From: DALYJJ01 sp031969915
GTDB lineage: Bacteria > Acidobacteriota > Terriglobia > Bryobacterales > Bryobacteraceae
DNA: 29,600 bases
Direction of reading: 5' to 3'
Assembly: GCA_031969915.1 (NCBI GenBank)
Contig: DALYJJ010000078.1
Coordinates: 1-29,600 of the forward strand
Positions 1-8,119 of the stretch are shown here, one piece after another; the stretch's first letter is position 1, and every line of letters starts with the position of its first letter. The notes under the pieces were generated by a model that worked only from the letters and a program-made list of their open reading frames with translations, was not told where the DNA came from and did not search any database. Position numbers and translations under genes: made by a program.

Positions 1-1832
1 CCCGGCGGAGGCGGCAGTTCCGATGCCGTCTGCATCCCTCGCCCCGGCGGGGGCGGGGGCGGCGGCGGGGGTGGCGCGCCCCGGGCGGGACCCGGAGGCG
101 GCGCGCTCACGTCGAGCGGCTGCGGCGGCTGGGGATTCGTCGCCCCTTCGCGGCGCTTCGCGGCGAGCGCCTGAAGGACCAACCCGTCCGCCAGCGCGAT
201 CTCCTTCGTGGCTTCCTCAGCCGTCTCCGCCATGCCCGCTTTCATGCGGTGAATCAGGTTTGCATACGCCAGCGCATCGCTGTAGTTCGCGTCCAGCGAA
301 AGTGCCTTCGCCAACGCCCGCAGCCCGTCCTCCAACCCCGCGGCGTGTTGATCCCGGAATGACCGCCGCAGTGCCGGGTTCGAAATCGCGGGGTCCTCCA
401 TGCGGTTGCCCGATGCCATCCGGGCCTGCACGTACGCCGGATACGCCGCCGCCCACTCCACCGTCCCGATCGCATACCACGCCGATTTCTCCGACGGATC
501 GAGCGCCGCCAGCTTGCGGGCCCACTCCCGGGCCGCGCCGAACTCCTTACGCTCAATCGACACCGCCAGCGCTCCCGCGTGCGCCGGCTTGTTCCGCGAG
601 TCGAAGGCCAATACCCGCTCGTATTCATCCTGCGCGCGGCGCAGCAGGGAGGGGTCCTTCGCGCCCCCTGCGTGATAGCCGCGCGACAACGCATGCGCCA
701 GGAACAGCCGTGCGTTCACGTTCGCCGGCTCCCGTTCCACAGCCGCACTGAACCGCTCGATGGCCGTTGCGAAGTCGCCGCGATTGTACGCCGCCGCGGC
801 CTGCTTCATCTCCTCGCCGGCTGGTTGCGCCTGCGCCGTCAGAGCCACCAGGGAGGCGGCGCCCGCCGCGATCGCCAGTCCCGCCAGCGCGCCGCCCAAA
901 GCCAGCCCCGGGCGCCGCAGCCCTAACCCGGGCCGCGCCAGTACCCGGCGAATGCGCTCCCCGAGCAGATTGCCGTCGCTGACGCCCAGCGCCAGCCGCG
1001 GCTCCGCCGTCGCGGCCGCCGCCGTTGCGATCTCAAGGATCGACTTCGCATAAGCGCCCGGCTCGACGAGCCTCCGAGTCACCGCCTCATCGCAGGCCAT
1101 CTCGCGCGTCCGTTCGATCTCCCGCCTCATCAGCCACGCCGCCGGGTGAAACGCCACCAGCGCAAAACAGGCCTCGTACAGAAGGTTGAACGCAAAATCC
1201 CTTCGGGCCACGTGCGCCAGTTCATGCCCCAGCGCCGACGCCAGCACCTCCGGCCCCGCGCCCCCGTCGAACCAGGTCGGCACGATCACCGTCCGGTGGA
1301 GCGCGATCGGACTCACCAGCCCCGGCAGCACCCGGAGACGCGTCGCGCCCGGCGTCATCGCCTCACGAGCCCGCTCCCACGCGCGCGCCAGCTCGTCGCC
1401 ATATCGCCCCGTGCCCGCCGCGCCCATCCGCTGCGTGGCCGCCAACGAAGCCCCCAGCCGCAGCCATCCGTACAAAAGCAGCATCGCGTACCCTGCCGCA
1501 ATTACCCCGGCGGCCGTCGGCGCCAAGGGGATGGAACGTCGCCCGGGCGACACAGGCGCCGCCGGGGCCGCCATCGGCCCGGCTGGCGGCGCGGCCACGG
1601 AAAGATCCGGTGGCGGCGCCACGTAGGCCGCCGGACCGGGCGGCCTCGGCACCACGCTCATCAGCGGCAGCAGCACTGAGCCGATCATCGCCGCCGCCCA
1701 TACCGCGTGACGGTAGGACGCCGGCCCGCGGCGCAGAATCCGGTCCGCCGCCCACGCCATCGCCGCCAGCAGCGCGGCCTGCCACAGTGCGTTCATCAGA
1801 AATGTAACTACCAACCGGCTACCGGTTTCCAT
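1..1832 (-). CDS. M56 family (BlaR1/MecR1-like) membrane metallopeptidase with C-terminal TPR-like tail, partial
   Basis: The reading frame opens at an ATG at 1832 and has no stop before the window edge, so the 3' end is missing (610 codons visible). Hydrophobic segments near residues 8-27, 43-60 and 106-125 precede a zinc-peptidase core with HELAH at 203-207 and the third-ligand region EMACDEA at 244-250. A further membrane segment lies near 310-335. After it come helical repeats resembling TPRs (about 345-560) and a proline-rich stretch near 580-600. In M56 relatives such as BlaR1/MecR1 the membrane protease senses a signal and inactivates the partner BlaI repressor. Here a TPR-like tail replaces the penicillin-binding sensor, so a beta-lactam signal is not implied. 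The start overlaps the end of blaI by 14 bases, which indicates translational coupling. Family is secure; the signal and substrate are unknown. Confidence 0.9.
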   Translation of the reverse strand, partial: METGSRLVVTFLMNALWQAALLAAMAWAADRILRRGPASYRHAVWAAAMIGSVLLPLMSVVPRPPGPAAYVAPPPDLSVAAPPAGPMAAPAAPVSPGRRSIPLAPTAAGVIAAGYAMLLLYGWLRLGASLAATQRMGAAGTGRYGDELARAWERAREAMTPGATRLRVLPGLVSPIALHRTVIVPTWFDGGAGPEVLASALGHELAHVARRDFAFNLLYEACFALVAFHPAAWLMRREIERTREMACDEAVTRRLVEPGAYAKSILEIATAAAATAEPRLALGVSDGNLLGERIRRVLARPGLGLRRPGLALGGALAGLAIAAGAASLVALTAQAQPAGEEMKQAAAAYNRGDFATAIERFSAAVEREPANVNARLFLAHALSRGYHAGGAKDPSLLRRAQDEYERVLAFDSRNKPAHAGALAVSIERKEFGAAREWARKLAALDPSEKSAWYAIGTVEWAAAYPAYVQARMASGNRMEDPAISNPALRRSFRDQHAAGLEDGLRALAKALSLDANYSDALAYANLIHRMKAGMAETAEEATKEIALADGLVLQALAAKRREGATNPQPPQPLDVSAPPPGPARGAPPPPPPPPPPGRGMQTASELPPPP

Positions 1833-2235
1833 CGCGCGCCTCCTGTTTGCTCTCCCTCGAGTTGCTCTCCACCAATCGCCGCAATTCCTCCAGCCGCTCC
1901 GGCGTCAACTGCTTCGTCTCAATCAGATTCAACACCAGCCGGTCCGCCGAGCCGCCGAAGAACCGTTCGATGAGTTCTCCCACCGCATTCCGCTCCGCCC
2001 TCTGCCGGCTCAACACCGGACGGTAAAGGTACGCGCGGTCTTTCAGCTCCCGCTTCACCTTCCCCTTCCGGTGCAGCACGTTGAGCATGGTCTGCACGGT
2101 GGTGTAAGCCAGTTCCCGCGACGTGAGGCGCTCCTGCACCCCCTGCACATTCGCCGGCCCGGCCTGCCACAGCACGCTCATGATTTCCAGTTCGAGCGGC
2201 GTCAGCCCCCGCTCCCCGTTCTTCCGTCTCGGCAT
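1819..2235 (-). CDS. blaI: BlaI/MecI/CopY family transcriptional repressor
   Basis: A protein of about 138 residues with a winged-helix N-terminus (LTPLELEIMSVLW, then SRELAYTTVQTMLNVLHRKG) typical of BlaI/MecI repressors, and a C-terminal dimerisation helix region with RLVLNLIE. These proteins bind DNA as dimers and are inactivated by proteolysis by the partner M56 protease. A GTG at 2241 is only two bases from the AGGAGG at 2244-2249. The ATG at 2235 sits eight bases after it and is preferred. The Shine-Dalgarno lies inside a perfect inverted repeat (2245-2262), so autorepression is likely. The gene is followed, with a 14-base overlap, by the M56 peptidase gene. The inducing signal cannot be told from the sequence. 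Confidence 0.93.
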   Translation of the reverse strand: MPRRKNGERGLTPLELEIMSVLWQAGPANVQGVQERLTSRELAYTTVQTMLNVLHRKGKVKRELKDRAYLYRPVLSRQRAERNAVGELIERFFGGSADRLVLNLIETKQLTPERLEELRRLVESNSRESKQEARDGNR

Positions 2236-2244
2236 GCCCACAAC

Positions 2245-2262
2245 CTCCTAAACTATTAGGAG
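2245..2262. promoter_or_regulatory. Putative BlaI operator, proximal box
   Basis: A perfect inverted repeat with 7-base arms and a 4-base centre (CTCCTAA-N4-TTAGGAG). It covers the Shine-Dalgarno of blaI and lies ten bases before the preferred ATG. Autoregulated BlaI/MecI repressors bind dyads at their own promoters. The match to a dyad is seen directly; binding by this BlaI is inferred. Confidence 0.7.
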
Positions 2263-2286
2263 TATGCGCCCCGGCGAGCCGCTTGT

Positions 2287-2304
2287 CAACTAAATCTTTA
2301 GGAG
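2287..2304. promoter_or_regulatory. Putative BlaI operator, distal box
   Basis: A second dyad with the same core, CTAA-N4-TTAG. Its right arm (TTAGGAG) matches the proximal box exactly, while the outer left arm has decayed. Centre-to-centre distance from the proximal box is 42 bp, close to four helical turns, which would place two dimers on the same face of the DNA. Confidence 0.6.
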
Positions 2305-2457
2305 CCGCCGGGCCGGGTTCTGGGCTGTCAGGGGCGCTCCCTCGTTCACTCCGAGGCGTGGGCAAGAACTGCCGCAAACGGCACTGGTCGCACGTTCTTA
2401 GAGGCCAAGGGCAGGAAGGTATGCGGTTCCTGTTAGACTGAGAATCGAGAGGTCACC

Positions 2458-2670
2458 GTGCCGCAGGAATCCGTCATCGTCAGCGATCCCGAAATCCTCG
2501 GCGGGACGCCCTGCTTTCGCGGAACCCGCGTGCCTGTCGATTCGCTGATCGATTACCTTGAGGCGGGAGACAGCCTCGACGAGTTCCTGGACAGCTTCCC
2601 GTCGGTTGACCGATCGGCCGCGATCGCCGCGCTCGAAGAGGCCAAAGCGCTCCTGACCGCTCGTCGATGA
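2458..2670 (+). CDS. DUF433 family antitoxin
   Basis: A 70-residue protein with the DUF433 pattern: a short N-terminus, SDPEILGGTPCFRGTRVPV at about 9-27, then a small helical domain ending in a Lys/Arg-rich tail. DUF433 proteins are antitoxins paired with PIN-like DUF5615 toxins, and the next gene is such a toxin. The GTG start at 2458 follows GAGAGG (2447-2452) with a five-base gap. The stop overlaps the toxin start by four bases (ATGA), the usual coupling in these pairs. The pair appears intact, unlike most TA loci in the window. Confidence 0.9.
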   Translation: MPQESVIVSDPEILGGTPCFRGTRVPVDSLIDYLEAGDSLDEFLDSFPSVDRSAAIAALEEAKALLTARR

Positions 2671-2999
2671 GGATCCTCCTCGACGAAAACTTACCGCGCA
2701 AGCTGGCGGAGCACTTGATTGGGCACGAGTGCCGCACTGTCGTTGAGTGTGAGTGGTCCGGAAGAAAGAACGGCGAGTTGCTGGCGCTGGCCGACCCACT
2801 GTTCGACGTCTTGTTGACGCTCGACAAGAACCTTCCCTTCCAGCAGAACCTGAATACCAAACGACTTGCCGTACTGGTGGTCCGCGCCTGTTCTAATCGG
2901 ATTCAGGACCTCCTTCCGGTCATTCCGGAGTGCCTTGCGGCCCTCGCCAGCATTCAGCCTCAGCAAGTTGTCCGAGTCGGTTCCCCGACGCCGCGCTGA
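2667..2999 (+). CDS. DUF5615 family PIN-like toxin
   Basis: A 110-residue protein starting MRILLDENLPRKLAEHL, the DUF5615 N-terminus whose Asp-Glu-Asn cluster corresponds to the PIN-fold acidic site. It continues with a second acidic motif, LLTLDKNLPFQQN, near residues 49-61. The family is predicted to be ribonuclease-like and is neutralised by the DUF433 protein encoded immediately upstream with a four-base overlap. Length and motifs look complete. Activity has not been shown for this protein; the assignment rests on family and gene pairing. Confidence 0.88.
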   Translation: MRILLDENLPRKLAEHLIGHECRTVVECEWSGRKNGELLALADPLFDVLLTLDKNLPFQQNLNTKRLAVLVVRACSNRIQDLLPVIPECLAALASIQPQQVVRVGSPTPR

Positions 3000-3191
3000 A
3001 AACCCCGGAGTGGATTCGGACTGACGGCCGATTTGCAGTCGCGGCTGTCGCTTGTCCGCTGGACGAACCCGGACTGAGTACGAACGTCGGGTCAATACCG
3101 CAGTTCAGGATACCTGTCGTCTGCTCGAGGTCCGTCTGAAGGCTGACCTGATCCGTATGATTCGTTTCGGACTTTCCGATGGCCATGATGC

Positions 3192-3740
3192 TCACTTGAC
3201 GAGCGAGACGGCAGGGGTTCTACTGGTCGAGTATCGAACAGCGAAGTGACCCACAAATGGGACCGCTTCGCGGTGCCGCTTGAGACGGCGGAATCGCCAC
3301 TGGCGTTCCGCTTCGATTGTCACCGGGACGAGTAGCGGGTGGCCGTTTTTCAATGCTATGCATTCCACTTCGCCGTCGCGGTTAACCAGCAGAGTGAGTT
3401 CAACAATACCGTCCAAGCGACAGCCTCCACAGCCTCCAGGCAGGGTTGGCATAGCCCGGCGAATGGCTCGACGGTCGAGTTCCTTCATTGTGAGCCGAGG
3501 TGACGCATCAGACTCAGCCAACTTGAGGCGCGCAGTGCAGTCATCGGCTGCCTGACCGTACGTCGCCACCGCTTCGGCGTCTCCCAGACGATACTGTGCG
3601 GACAAGGCTAGATTCTGGCGAACAGGGTTCGAACGCAAGTTGCCCAACATGTAGGAGCTGGACATCATCGTGACGACAGCGATCACCAAAGCCGTGGTGA
3701 CGCGGACAACCAACCGAAGAACGCGGCGAACGCGAGTCAC
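3192..3740 (-). CDS. Single-pass membrane protein with TonB C-terminal-like domain
   Basis: A 182-residue protein with a basic N-terminus and one membrane segment (about 10-31), then a periplasmic portion whose second half resembles the TonB C-terminal fold: GIVELTLLVNRDGEVECIAL near 109-128, followed by an AERQWRFRRL-type segment near 146-155. TonB proteins pass inner-membrane energy to TonB-dependent receptors, three of which lie in this window. No ExbB or ExbD is adjacent and no proline-rich linker is seen, so it may be a TonB-like protein with another role. A CGGC motif stands just before the domain, at about 103-106. The GTG start at 3740 has no clear ribosome binding site, so the N-terminus is uncertain. 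It converges with the DUF5615 toxin gene. Confidence 0.7.
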   Translation of the reverse strand: MTRVRRVLRLVVRVTTALVIAVVTMMSSSYMLGNLRSNPVRQNLALSAQYRLGDAEAVATYGQAADDCTARLKLAESDASPRLTMKELDRRAIRRAMPTLPGGCGGCRLDGIVELTLLVNRDGEVECIALKNGHPLLVPVTIEAERQWRFRRLKRHREAVPFVGHFAVRYSTSRTPAVSLVK

Positions 3741-4051
3741 GTCTTGTTTGACACCGGGTAGGGGTGGGAAGTGCCAAACCGCCCGGCAGTCTGTTTAAGA
3801 GCGACGCTCGCAGACCGGCCTGGGTACGTTTGGGGCCGGCCCACCAGCTTTAGGGGCCCGCTCTGACAGCCCGTTCGCTCACCAGGAATCGACGGCTTGG
3901 CGGCCCTGTCGCGGCAGTGTTTTGGTTTCTTCGCGGCAAGGATATGGTTTAGGTCACAGGCCACTGGTGACCGAGAGTGAGGGCCGGACGGTATCCCGTG
4001 GGGAAGCAGCTCGGGTCGCGTTGAGCGGATGCAACGGCATATTCTAGGGCC
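3741..4051. other. Intergenic stretch without a convincing gene
   Basis: A 311-base interval between the divergent TonB-like gene and vapB. Open frames across it are short and have no family resemblance. A TATTCT at 4040-4045, seven bases before the vapB ATG, could be a -10 element, but no -35 at proper spacing was found. It may hold decayed coding material and both promoters. Confidence 0.4.
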
Positions 4052-4291
4052 ATGGCTACGATCATGGAGCGCCGTGTCCGGCTGTTCAGAAATGGGCAGA
4101 ATCAAGCGGTCCGGATTCCTCGTGGATTCGAGCTTCCAGGCAAAGACGCAGTCATGCGAAAGGAAGGCGAACGCTTGATCGTCGAACCGGCGCCACGGAG
4201 GTCTCTGGTCGATGTCCTCGCCACGCTTTCACCGTTGCGAGAGAGCCTGCCGGAAGTTAAGGATCCTCGTCCACGCACCGTCAAACTCTGA
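4052..4291 (+). CDS. vapB: VapB-type (AbrB/SpoVT fold) antitoxin
   Basis: A 79-residue protein with the swapped-hairpin AbrB DNA-binding pattern of VapB antitoxins: VRLFRNGQNQAVRIPRGFEL at about 9-28, then a short C-terminal tail that would embrace the toxin. VapB proteins repress their own operon and neutralise the VapC PIN ribonuclease. The stop overlaps the vapC start by one base (TGATG). The partner is truncated, so this antitoxin is probably an orphan. Confidence 0.88.
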   Translation: MATIMERRVRLFRNGQNQAVRIPRGFELPGKDAVMRKEGERLIVEPAPRRSLVDVLATLSPLRESLPEVKDPRPRTVKL

Positions 4292-4578
4292 TGCGTTACC
4301 TTCTCGACACGAACATTGTTTCCAACTTGGTTCGAAACCCGCAGGATCAGGTGGCGGACCGGATTCGGGAAGTCGGTGAAGCTCACGTGTCCACCAGCAT
4401 CATTGTTGCCGCCGAGTTGCGGTACGGCGCCGCAAAGAAAGGTTCCGGGAAAGCCACGACTTCGTGTCCAAATCCCCGGCCCCACGTAGCGCCTCGGACG
4501 CGAAGCGGACACGGATTGCAGCCTCTCGTAATCGAACTGACAAGCCGGCTCCCTATACTGAAGTCGCTCTTACCATGA
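4291..4578 (+). pseudogene. vapC: vapC toxin, 3'-truncated remnant
   Basis: The first 50 or so residues are clearly VapC: MRYLLDTNIVSNLVR carries the first PIN aspartate, and IIVAAELRYGAAKKGS the conserved glutamate. After about position 4443 the frame turns into unrelated residues and ends at 4578. The central and C-terminal parts with the other catalytic aspartates are absent, while normal VapC is about 130 residues. This is a 3' deletion rather than a simple frameshift, since the missing half is not seen in other frames. The toxin should be inactive. Confidence 0.85.
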
Positions 4579-5870
4579 GGACAAGGATCGCGGGCCTGTT
4601 TTGCGCGCTGTCGGCGGTGTTTCTGACGCCGGCACAGACGCCGGCCGACACGCCTCCTCGCTGGTGGAAGGGAAATCTGCACGCGCACACGTTCTGGTCG
4701 GATGGCGACGCGTTTCCCGACATGGTGGCCGACTGGTATCGTGAGCACGGCTATCACTTCCTCGCCTTGAGCGAGCACAACCTGCTGCCGCAAGGCGAGC
4801 GTTGGATCGCCGTGGCGGAGGTCAACCGGCGGGCGGAACTGGATGCTTTCTCCCGCTACCTCGCGCGCTTTGGGCCGGCGTGGGTCGAGACGCAGGGGAA
4901 TCCAGGCGCGCCGTCCCACCAGGTTCGCCTCAAGGGCTTGGATGAAGTGCGTGCCCTGGTCGAGGAACGCGGCCGCTTCCTGATGCTGCCGGCCGAGGAG
5001 ATCACCGGGTCTTCGGCCGACGGGCGTGCGTTGCACATGAACGCGATCAACCTCGCCGAGCCGCTGCCGATGGAGTCCGCCTCAACGTTGCGGGAGACGC
5101 TGGTCCGCAACTACGCCCAGGTGGAAGCGTCGGCGAAGCGAACCGCACGGCCGGTGCTGTTCCAGGTCAATCACCTGAACTACAAATGGGGCGTCACGGC
5201 CGAAGATCTGGCCGCCGTGCGCGACGTGCAGTTCTTCGAGGTATGGAACGGCGTCGACAACGATAACGATCCCGGCGAAGCACCCCGGCCCGGCACCGGC
5301 GAAATGTGGGATATCGCCAATACGCTCCGGATTCAGCGGTACGCCGCGCGCCCGTTGTTCGGAATCGCCACCGACGACGCCCACGACTACCACGGAAACA
5401 AAACGCGCGCCCTCCCCGGCCGCGCGTGGATCATGGTCCGGGCGACGCACCTGAGTCCCGCATCGCTGCTCGCGGCCATCCGGCGTGGAGACTTCTATGC
5501 TTCGACCGGAGTGGTGATCAACGCCGTCGATTTCGATCGTCAGGCCCGCACACTGTCCCTTCGGCTGGAGGCCCGCCCGGGGGAGGTGTTGACTACGCAG
5601 TTCATCGGAACGCGCCGCGGCGCGAACCTGCAAGGCAGGCCGCGGCGGGATGGGAACGGCCAACCGCTGGAGACGACGCTGGACTACCGCTCGCCGGCAT
5701 CTCCGCCGATCGGCGAGGTGCTGGCGGAGTCGAAGGAGACGACTCCCCACTACACGCTGCGCGGCGATGAGCTCTATGTTCGGGCCGTGGTCACTTCCAA
5801 CCTGCCGCCGGCGGTTCCCTCGCGGGAATGTCCGGTGCAACGCGCCTGGACGCAGCCGGTGGGCTGGTAG
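4575..5870 (+). CDS. Secreted PHP-domain metallohydrolase (CehA/McbA-like)
   Basis: The open frame extends upstream to 4464, but the ATG at 4575 begins a normal signal peptide (basic MRTR, hydrophobic core, cleavage near residue 22), so it is preferred. The mature protein of about 410 residues carries PHP metal-site motifs: GNLHAHTFWSDG (His36, His38), ALSEHN (His68), a MLPAEEI-type glutamate near 135, and a TDDAHDYHG motif near 270. PHP proteins use two or three metal ions to hydrolyse phosphoesters or related bonds. An extracytoplasmic location is predicted. It lies 44 bases before the AraC gene and could be co-transcribed with the regulator and transporter. Substrate unknown. Confidence 0.85.
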   Translation: MRTRIAGLFCALSAVFLTPAQTPADTPPRWWKGNLHAHTFWSDGDAFPDMVADWYREHGYHFLALSEHNLLPQGERWIAVAEVNRRAELDAFSRYLARFGPAWVETQGNPGAPSHQVRLKGLDEVRALVEERGRFLMLPAEEITGSSADGRALHMNAINLAEPLPMESASTLRETLVRNYAQVEASAKRTARPVLFQVNHLNYKWGVTAEDLAAVRDVQFFEVWNGVDNDNDPGEAPRPGTGEMWDIANTLRIQRYAARPLFGIATDDAHDYHGNKTRALPGRAWIMVRATHLSPASLLAAIRRGDFYASTGVVINAVDFDRQARTLSLRLEARPGEVLTTQFIGTRRGANLQGRPRRDGNGQPLETTLDYRSPASPPIGEVLAESKETTPHYTLRGDELYVRAVVTSNLPPAVPSRECPVQRAWTQPVGW

Positions 5871-5914
5871 CGTCATGGCGCTGTAACCCAGGTCTGCTAT
5901 CCGTGGAGGAAACC

Positions 5915-6841
5915 ATGACGGGATCACCGGCGCGGGCATTCGAGGAACTGCTGCAGCAAGGAATGGCCGGCTCCGGTCAGCCGGTCAGCCAGTTCTGGTC
6001 GCGCGCCGACGGCAAACTGCACGTGCAGTGGTATCGCGCTCCTTCGCAGGTCATGTTCGCGCCGCACACGCATTCCGAGTTCAACATCGTGGTCTGCCTC
6101 GACGGCGCCGTGCACACGCGGCAGTTGGGAAACGGGGAGACGGCGGAGGCCGGCCAGGCGATGATGGGCAGCAACCCCGGCGTGGAGCATTCGAGCCAGT
6201 ATCTGCCGGGCCGGCAGGGCTGCCAGGCCGTGAGCCTTACGTTCGCGCCGGAGGTGTTGAGCTCCCTGTTCCGCGCACACTCCTTGCCCGCGGCGCGCCG
6301 CGGCTACGTGCCCGCCTTTACGGGGAAAGTGAGTTCCCGGACCATCGAGCGCGCCGCGGAAGAGATCGTGGAAGAGATGCGGAACCGGGCCTTCGCGCAC
6401 GAGGCGATCATCGAAGGACTGGCCATGCGAATCCTCGTCGAGAGCTTCCGTCTGTGGCCGAAGGAGCGGTCCGGCGAGGTTGCCGAGGACACGACCCCGC
6501 GCCTCGCGCGCCGCGATCACGTGCGCACCTTCGAGTTCATGCGCTGGTGCCGGAAGGACTCCTTTCGCATCCAGCACCTCTGCCGCTTTCTCGGGACGAG
6601 CGAAGAGCGTTTCAACCGCCTCTTCCGCGCCGCGACCAACGATAGCCCCGCCAGCTTCTATAACCGGCTCCTGCTCGACCAGGGCTGCGCCTTGCTCGAA
6701 GATCCCGCGCTGTCCATCAAGGAGATCAGCTACCAGTTAGGCTTCAAAACACCGAGCCATTTCGTGGTCACCTTCCGCCGCCAGTTCGGAACCACGCCGC
6801 AGGACTACCGGTACTCGCGCATCCCCAAACTGCTCCGGTAG
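5915..6841 (+). CDS. AraC family transcriptional regulator with cupin sensor domain
   Basis: The frame is open from 5828, but the ATG at 5915 follows GGAGG with good spacing, giving 308 residues. The N-terminal half is an AraC-type cupin (PHTHSEFNIVVCLDG near 50-64, then the usual GNGE turn). The C-terminal hundred residues form the double helix-turn-helix: FRIQHLCRFLGTSEERFNRLF, then SIKEISYQLGFKTPSHFVVT, ending in FGTTPQDYR. Such proteins bind a small molecule in the cupin and activate nearby promoters. The gene sits ten bases before a transporter gene and beside a convergent catabolic operon, so it most likely controls that uptake and degradation set. Ligand unknown. Confidence 0.92.
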   Translation: MTGSPARAFEELLQQGMAGSGQPVSQFWSRADGKLHVQWYRAPSQVMFAPHTHSEFNIVVCLDGAVHTRQLGNGETAEAGQAMMGSNPGVEHSSQYLPGRQGCQAVSLTFAPEVLSSLFRAHSLPAARRGYVPAFTGKVSSRTIERAAEEIVEEMRNRAFAHEAIIEGLAMRILVESFRLWPKERSGEVAEDTTPRLARRDHVRTFEFMRWCRKDSFRIQHLCRFLGTSEERFNRLFRAATNDSPASFYNRLLLDQGCALLEDPALSIKEISYQLGFKTPSHFVVTFRRQFGTTPQDYRYSRIPKLLR

Positions 6842-6851
6842 CCCTACGAAT

Positions 6852-8111
6852 ATGAGCGTCCCCGCCGCCACTCTCGCCCTTCCGCTCCACGATTCCCGGT
6901 TTGAGCGGGAGCAGCGGCGCGTGCTGGCGGCCATCATGCTCTGCTACCTGTTCTTCTATACGGGCCGGCAGAACCTGGGCTTCGCCGTCAAAGGCATGCA
7001 GACCGATCTCGGCTACTCGGCCACTGAGATCGCATGGCTGAACGCGGCGATGCTGATCGGCTATGGCGCCGGCCAGGCCTTCAACGGCAATCTGGCCGAT
7101 ATCGTGGGCGCGCGGCGGATGGTGGCGGCGGGGGCCGGCCTGTCGTTTCTCTGCAATTGGCTGGTCAGCTTGGTGACCGCCGCGCCGCTCGCGATCGCCG
7201 CCTGGTTCGCCAACGGGGTCGTGCAGTCGGCCGCGTCGCCTGCCCTGCGGCGCCTGATCGTGGACTGGTTTCCGCAGCGCGCGCGCGGCACGGCCAACGG
7301 CTTCCATCTGCTTTCCGCGGGCTTCTCCAGTTCGCTCACTTTTGCGTTGTGCATCTGGACCGTGTCGGCGCTGCACTGGCGGTGGGTGTTCCGGCTTCCG
7401 GTCACCACCATCCTGCTGGGCACGGGTCTGTTCCTGCTGCTCGCGCGAAACAAACCACAGGACGCCGGCTTTCCGCCGCTCCCCCCCGAGCCTTCCGAAG
7501 CCCCTTCGCCCGCGGCACAGGAGAGCTCGACGGAACGCTACCTGGCCGTGCTCGGCAACCGTCACTTCCTGCTGTGCTGCCTCTCCATCGGCTTTGAGAG
7601 CATGGCGCGGTACGGACTACTCAGTTGGGTACCGCTCCATTTTCTCGGCGCGGCGAAGGGCTCCGCCCCGGACCTCTGGGTCACCCTGGGACTCCCGATC
7701 GGGATGGCCTTCGGCGCGCTGAGCGCCGGCGTGTTCACGGACCGCTGGTTCCCCGACCGGCGCGCCCTGGTTGCCGCCGCCTTGATGGCCGCCGCGGCGG
7801 CCGCCACCTTTCTGCTGTCGCAAGTCCCCACCAGTTCTCCGTTCGCCTTCGCGCTGCTCGCCGCGGCAGGCTTCCTGGTCTATGCGCCGCAGGCATCCTA
7901 CTGGTCTCTGGGACCGGTCCTCGTGGGGCGCGAACGCTCCGGCACGGCCACCGGACTGATGGATGCCTCGGCCTACGGCTTCGCCGCACTCGGCCAGTTG
8001 GCGATCGGCCGCACCATCGACATCACCGGCTCCACCTTTCCGGTCTTCCTGGTGATCGCCGCCGCCTGCCTGCTGGGCGCCCTGGCACTCCTGCCGGTCC
8101 GGCGACACTAA
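6852..8111 (+). CDS. MFS transporter, organophosphate:phosphate antiporter-like
   Basis: A 419-residue protein with about 12 hydrophobic segments and the MFS central break (residues about 200-230, polar with prolines). The first segment carries FYTGRQNLGFAVKGM, resembling the arginine-containing TM1 of the OPA group (GlpT, UhpT, UhpC), and a GARR loop follows TM2 near residue 93. OPA transporters exchange phosphate for organic phosphates and are known routes for some phosphonates such as fosfomycin. It follows the AraC gene by ten bases and ends eight bases from the convergent PhnX-like gene. Import of a phosphonate or organophosphate is inferred; the MFS family is secure, the OPA subgroup moderately so. 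Confidence 0.85.
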   Translation: MSVPAATLALPLHDSRFEREQRRVLAAIMLCYLFFYTGRQNLGFAVKGMQTDLGYSATEIAWLNAAMLIGYGAGQAFNGNLADIVGARRMVAAGAGLSFLCNWLVSLVTAAPLAIAAWFANGVVQSAASPALRRLIVDWFPQRARGTANGFHLLSAGFSSSLTFALCIWTVSALHWRWVFRLPVTTILLGTGLFLLLARNKPQDAGFPPLPPEPSEAPSPAAQESSTERYLAVLGNRHFLLCCLSIGFESMARYGLLSWVPLHFLGAAKGSAPDLWVTLGLPIGMAFGALSAGVFTDRWFPDRRALVAAALMAAAAAATFLLSQVPTSSPFAFALLAAAGFLVYAPQASYWSLGPVLVGRERSGTATGLMDASAYGFAALGQLAIGRTIDITGSTFPVFLVIAAACLLGALALLPVRRH

Positions 8112-8119
8112 GCCGATGG

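Noticed and set aside
3052..3249. Short plus-strand frame with a stretch resembling the start of an AraC-type effector protein
   Set aside because: The resemblance covers only about a dozen residues, the frame starts with a non-ATG codon, and it overlaps the TonB-like gene end.
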